Shown here in pieces: positions 41,718 through 44,651 of a DNA stretch of 44,651 bases. The DNA comes from Planktothricoides sp. SR001 (GTDB lineage Bacteria > Cyanobacteriota > Cyanobacteriia > Cyanobacteriales > Laspinemataceae). Where the stretch lies: assembly GCF_001276715.1 (NCBI RefSeq), contig NZ_LIUQ01000048.1:7314-51964 (forward strand), given 5' to 3'. The stretch's first letter is position 1. Every line of letters begins with the position of its first letter. Position numbers and translations under genes: made by a program. The notes under the pieces were generated by a model. That model saw only the letters and a program-made list of their open reading frames with translations. It was not told where the DNA came from and made no database searches.

Positions 41718-41899
41718 TTTAATTTTTTACCCCTGGTTTTACTCCGGGAAAAATTTCCCTGGTGGATGAGTCAAACCTGGTAGAGATGTAGAGGCGCGAT
41801 CGGGAAATCCTAAATCGTGTCTCTCTCTATTGTATCCTCAATGTATCCTCAATTGCTCAAACAAAAAATAGTCATTATTCATTCGATCAGGAGTTGAAA

Positions 41900-42721
41900 A
41901 TGATTAAGCAACTGAGTAAATCTTTAATTACTTTTTTGATGACTTCTTTTTTGGTAGGTTGTTTGATGCGGCAACAAGTCAAAGCCGGTCAGCCATTAAA
42001 AATTATGATTCCTCTGTATTCTTATCCAACTTGGTACAATCCAGAAAATTATATTTGGCCACAGGTTGCGGCGGCATCTATTCAGGTGCCAATTGTGGCC
42101 GTGATTAATCCCAATAATGGCCCTAGTGGTGGGTCACCTAATCGAGATTATGCCAGAGGCATAAATGATTTACGTCAAGGAAATGTGACGATTCTGGGGT
42201 ATGTGGCAACCACTTATGGCGATCGCCCCTTAGAGGAGGTGAAAACCGAGATCGATTTATACGATCGTCACTATAGTATAGACGGGATTTTTCTTGATGA
42301 AGCCGCCAGTGGATCTGATAAACTTGACTACTATCAAGAAATTTATCGCTATATCAAAGCCAAGCAAAATTTAAACATGGTTGTGCTAAATCAAGGTACT
42401 CAAACTGATGAGGGTTATTTGAACCGACCGGCGGGGGATATTTCCATTATCTTTGAAAATTATTCTAGCGCTTGGCCTGAGTATGAATCACGACCGTATA
42501 TGAATAATTATCCGGGCGATCGCTTCTCTTGTTTAATTCATACTGTACCGGATACCGCCACGATGAAAGGTCATATCGATCGAGCAATTCAGCGGAATAT
42601 TGGCTATATTTACATCACCGATGATAGCCCAGACAGTGTCGATAGAAATCCTTGGAATAGTTTACCATCTTATTGGCAAGAACAGGTGAATTATATTCAA
42701 TCGCTCAATGATTCATTATAA
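41900..42721 (+). CDS. Spherulin-4-like lipoprotein
   Basis: Start at the ATG at 41900, with AGGAG six bases upstream; an in-frame TTG at 41894 is less likely. 273 residues. A signal peptide with lipobox LVGC (C21) predicts a lipoprotein. The mature part matches spherulation-specific family 4: PLYSYPTWYNPENYIWPQV, then AVINPNNGPSGGSPNRDYARGI and the conserved GYVATTYGDR, YDRHYSIDGIFLDEA and YIYITDDSPDSVDRNPW. Related proteins have a TIM-barrel-like glycoside-hydrolase fold; family members act on galactosaminogalactan, so an extracellular polysaccharide substrate is plausible. DGIFLDE carries a likely catalytic acid pair. Convergent with a polytopic membrane protein gene only 7 bp away. Confidence 0.85.
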   Translation: MIKQLSKSLITFLMTSFLVGCLMRQQVKAGQPLKIMIPLYSYPTWYNPENYIWPQVAAASIQVPIVAVINPNNGPSGGSPNRDYARGINDLRQGNVTILGYVATTYGDRPLEEVKTEIDLYDRHYSIDGIFLDEAASGSDKLDYYQEIYRYIKAKQNLNMVVLNQGTQTDEGYLNRPAGDISIIFENYSSAWPEYESRPYMNNYPGDRFSCLIHTVPDTATMKGHIDRAIQRNIGYIYITDDSPDSVDRNPWNSLPSYWQEQVNYIQSLNDSL

Positions 42722-42728
42722 TCCCCGA

Positions 42729-44570
42729 TTAATTAATGCTTGATTTAGGCTGATTATTAGAAAGATTATCCATCAAATAATGATAAATTATTAGATCATT
42801 ATCTTCATAATAAACCAAAGTTTCTGGGTGATGGCGCCGATAAGTTTCGCACATTTGCCAAGCTTGAAACTGTAAACTCGCCCGTCCCGCTAATGAGCGA
42901 TAGTTGCGATAACTTGGATCGAGTAAAACCTCATTAGGAAATGCTTGATTTTCATTGGTTAAAGTAACAAAAGGTAATTTTTCTACAAAAATAAGTAGAT
43001 GTTTGACCGCAACAGGAAATGTAAAATCTGGATTTTCCACTTGATGCTTATATCGATCTACAAATGTCGCTAAGTCGCCATACCAACCTGCCCCATAAAT
43101 TGCCCCAAGCTGTTCGGGCGGGGCAATTACTATCAAATCTTTGAAAGGGAATTGCTGCCGTAACTCTAAAGTTTTTCGGGCGGTTATTTCATATTCAAAA
43201 TAGCCAATCTGGGGCGGCAAAGGCAATAAGAAGTTAACCGCCAGCGCCCAGACTAAAATTAAACAAAATATCCCTGACCATTGGCCGAAAAAATAAGTCA
43301 GGCAAGTCGCGATGAGTAAAAATAAGAGCGAGCAGAAAATGCTGAGTCCCACGGGTAATGTGAGCAAAAAACTGCGGAAAAAGTCGAATTCATTGCCCGG
43401 AAAAGCAGCGCAACCTCCGAGGAATAACCAAGTGATGCAGAGAAAGATTAAGCTAAACTGTTGCCGACCAAATAATCCCCATAGTCCGACTAAGGCTAAT
43501 CCGACGAACATTGGTTGCGCGATCGCCATAATCGCGAAGCAACAAACTGTATCGATTAAAGTGGTTTTTCTTTGTGTCGGTTGATAGAAATCGCTGCTGC
43601 GACCCAATCCCAACAGCAGAAAAATTACGGCAATTTCTAACTCTGCCCCAGCCCATTGGTGAATCAGAGATGAGTTCAGATTTCCGGTTAAAAGGCTCAA
43701 CCATTGTTGATCCCATTGGGGTAGTTCTGGCGGAATTTCCCAGTCCCCAGTGAACAAATAAGCCCCAAGGGTCAACATGGCTACTAATGCGGCAGGGCTA
43801 TTTTTACTTAAATTGTTCACACAATAACCCAGGGCAAGTACCAAAATAAATCCCAAAATCGGGCTGAGAAATCGCACCACCTGCATGGCATCGATCGCAC
43901 TAATTAGAGATAACATGGCCGCCCAAGCTGAAAAGATGGGCAAATAATTGAGGCGATCGATTGCTGGCCATTCACCGGCGAGTAATTGCCGAGTCAGCAG
44001 CAAACTATAATAGCGATCGGGATGACTGAAGCGTAATTGCTGCAAAGGATATTCAAAACGCAGCAACAAAGAAAAACTACAAATTCCGGTCAAGAAAACT
44101 CCCAGGATAATTTCCTGTGGGTTAGCGATTTTCCAGCTATTCATTTTTTTTGCTAATGTTTTCATGCCGTTTTGGGCGGCGATCGCTATCCCGCTCAGGA
44201 AATTTGACCAGGAAAATTCCCAATCTAACGCATCAAATATGGCAAAACTGAAAGATTTCGCCATCAATTCGGCATATTTTTTGATTCGGCAATGATGATG
44301 ATGCAGCCAGCACCCCAGGAGATAACCACTGTAAAGGAATACCAATGTCACCCAGCGAAATAAATGCAAGGCACTTAAAGCCAAAACCCCCGTGGTCATT
44401 ACCAATGTAATTCTGGTAAAGCAGCCTACCACCCAACTAGACCAAGATATCTCTGGATTTTTCGGCAAACTTTTCGTCGGTAGCCAAAAAAACAGCATAA
44501 TCAAGACTGTGGCTAACCAAAGGAGCGTGATTAAATCTAATACCCAGGTTTGATTACTCAACATAAGCAT
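42729..44570 (-). CDS. Polytopic membrane protein of unknown function
   Basis: 613 residues with about 12 predicted membrane helices (from TWVLDLITLLWLATVLIMLF to FFGQWSGIFCLILVWALAV) and a soluble C-terminal part of about 150 residues (EITARKTLELRQQFPFKDL, RYKHQVENPDFTFPVAVKHL). The loop HPDRYYSLLLTRQLLAGEWP and the overall layout suggest a GT-C-type glycosyltransferase or O-antigen/exopolysaccharide polymerase-like protein, but the key acidic loop motif is not convincing, so I do not assign one. A HHHH cluster (CWLHHHHCRIKK) lies in an early cytoplasmic or periplasmic loop. Convergent with the spherulin-4-like lipoprotein gene, which might also act on a surface polysaccharide. Confidence 0.7.
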   Translation of the reverse strand: MLMLSNQTWVLDLITLLWLATVLIMLFFWLPTKSLPKNPEISWSSWVVGCFTRITLVMTTGVLALSALHLFRWVTLVFLYSGYLLGCWLHHHHCRIKKYAELMAKSFSFAIFDALDWEFSWSNFLSGIAIAAQNGMKTLAKKMNSWKIANPQEIILGVFLTGICSFSLLLRFEYPLQQLRFSHPDRYYSLLLTRQLLAGEWPAIDRLNYLPIFSAWAAMLSLISAIDAMQVVRFLSPILGFILVLALGYCVNNLSKNSPAALVAMLTLGAYLFTGDWEIPPELPQWDQQWLSLLTGNLNSSLIHQWAGAELEIAVIFLLLGLGRSSDFYQPTQRKTTLIDTVCCFAIMAIAQPMFVGLALVGLWGLFGRQQFSLIFLCITWLFLGGCAAFPGNEFDFFRSFLLTLPVGLSIFCSLLFLLIATCLTYFFGQWSGIFCLILVWALAVNFLLPLPPQIGYFEYEITARKTLELRQQFPFKDLIVIAPPEQLGAIYGAGWYGDLATFVDRYKHQVENPDFTFPVAVKHLLIFVEKLPFVTLTNENQAFPNEVLLDPSYRNYRSLAGRASLQFQAWQMCETYRRHHPETLVYYEDNDLIIYHYLMDNLSNNQPKSSIN

Positions 44571-44651
44571 TGTCTCAGCAAGTATCAGGAATGGATCGGA
44601 TAATGAATGTTTGTGGCGTCATAGTTTTAATTTAGGGCGTGTCATCAATTG

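Overview
The window comes from a cyanobacterium, most likely a filamentous oscillatorialean type. The octamer GCGATCGC (HIP1) occurs throughout. It encodes photosystem II protein PsbY, an SLH/OprB-type iron-uptake porin, a PAP/fibrillin protein, a PatD-like protein, a COP23-type protein and several pentapeptide-repeat proteins. It is also rich in short tandem heptanucleotide repeats and dispersed palindromes. No rRNA, tRNA or CRISPR array was seen.

Layout. 1-5.5 kb: a zinc-ribbon protein, a PatD-like protein, the bifunctional (p)ppGpp enzyme Rel/SpoT, a Uma2-family nuclease with a coiled-coil tail flanked by a dispersed repeat, and a PPOX flavoprotein. 5.5-6.5 kb: a decayed pentapeptide-repeat gene. 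6.7-10.9 kb: methionine aminopeptidase, then a secreted cupredoxin and a TauE/SafE-like membrane protein separated by an IS607-type element (frameshifted tnpA, tnpB with intact key residues). 11.1-13.0 kb: a VOC protein with a TIGR02652 protein, a gamma carbonic anhydrase, and psbY (39 codons). 13.2-13.35 kb: a structured, terminator-ended segment that may be a small RNA.

13.5-17.6 kb is a sulfur-handling cluster. A divergent ArsR repressor has cysteines placed like those of BigR/SqrR. Opposite it, behind a consensus promoter, lie an ETHE1/Blh-like persulfide dioxygenase, a rhodanese with a membrane tail and a SulP anion transporter. The likely logic (inferred) is that reactive sulfur relieves repression and the products oxidise persulfide and move sulfur oxyanions.

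17.6-19.7 kb is rearranged: an SH3b-protein gene has a 344-bp partial duplicate whose end is fused, exactly at a GCGATCGC site, to a COP23-type gene that also carries a premature stop. 19.8-24.3 kb: a MuiA-family protein, a secreted protein of unknown function and a porin whose linker contains repeat DNA in frame. 24.4-28.9 kb: an intact pentapeptide protein, a 604-codon frame of unknown role, a gene-poor stretch and a PAP/fibrillin protein. 29-32 kb: a GMC oxidoreductase divergent from XdhC, with palindromic hairpin repeats around them. 32.4-35.4 kb: a large protein with two seven-bladed propellers and an RTX-like tail. 36-44.6 kb: a CPA-type antiporter whose RCK region contains a 9-bp tandem repeat in frame, a DUF2993/LmeA-like protein, a HEAT-repeat protein, a spherulin-4-like lipoprotein and a polytopic membrane protein.

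The most interesting points are the persulfide cluster with its candidate operator, the stranded TnpB, three gene wrecks with readable lesions, in-frame capture of repeats by membrane proteins, and hairpin repeats whose stems vary in a compensatory way.
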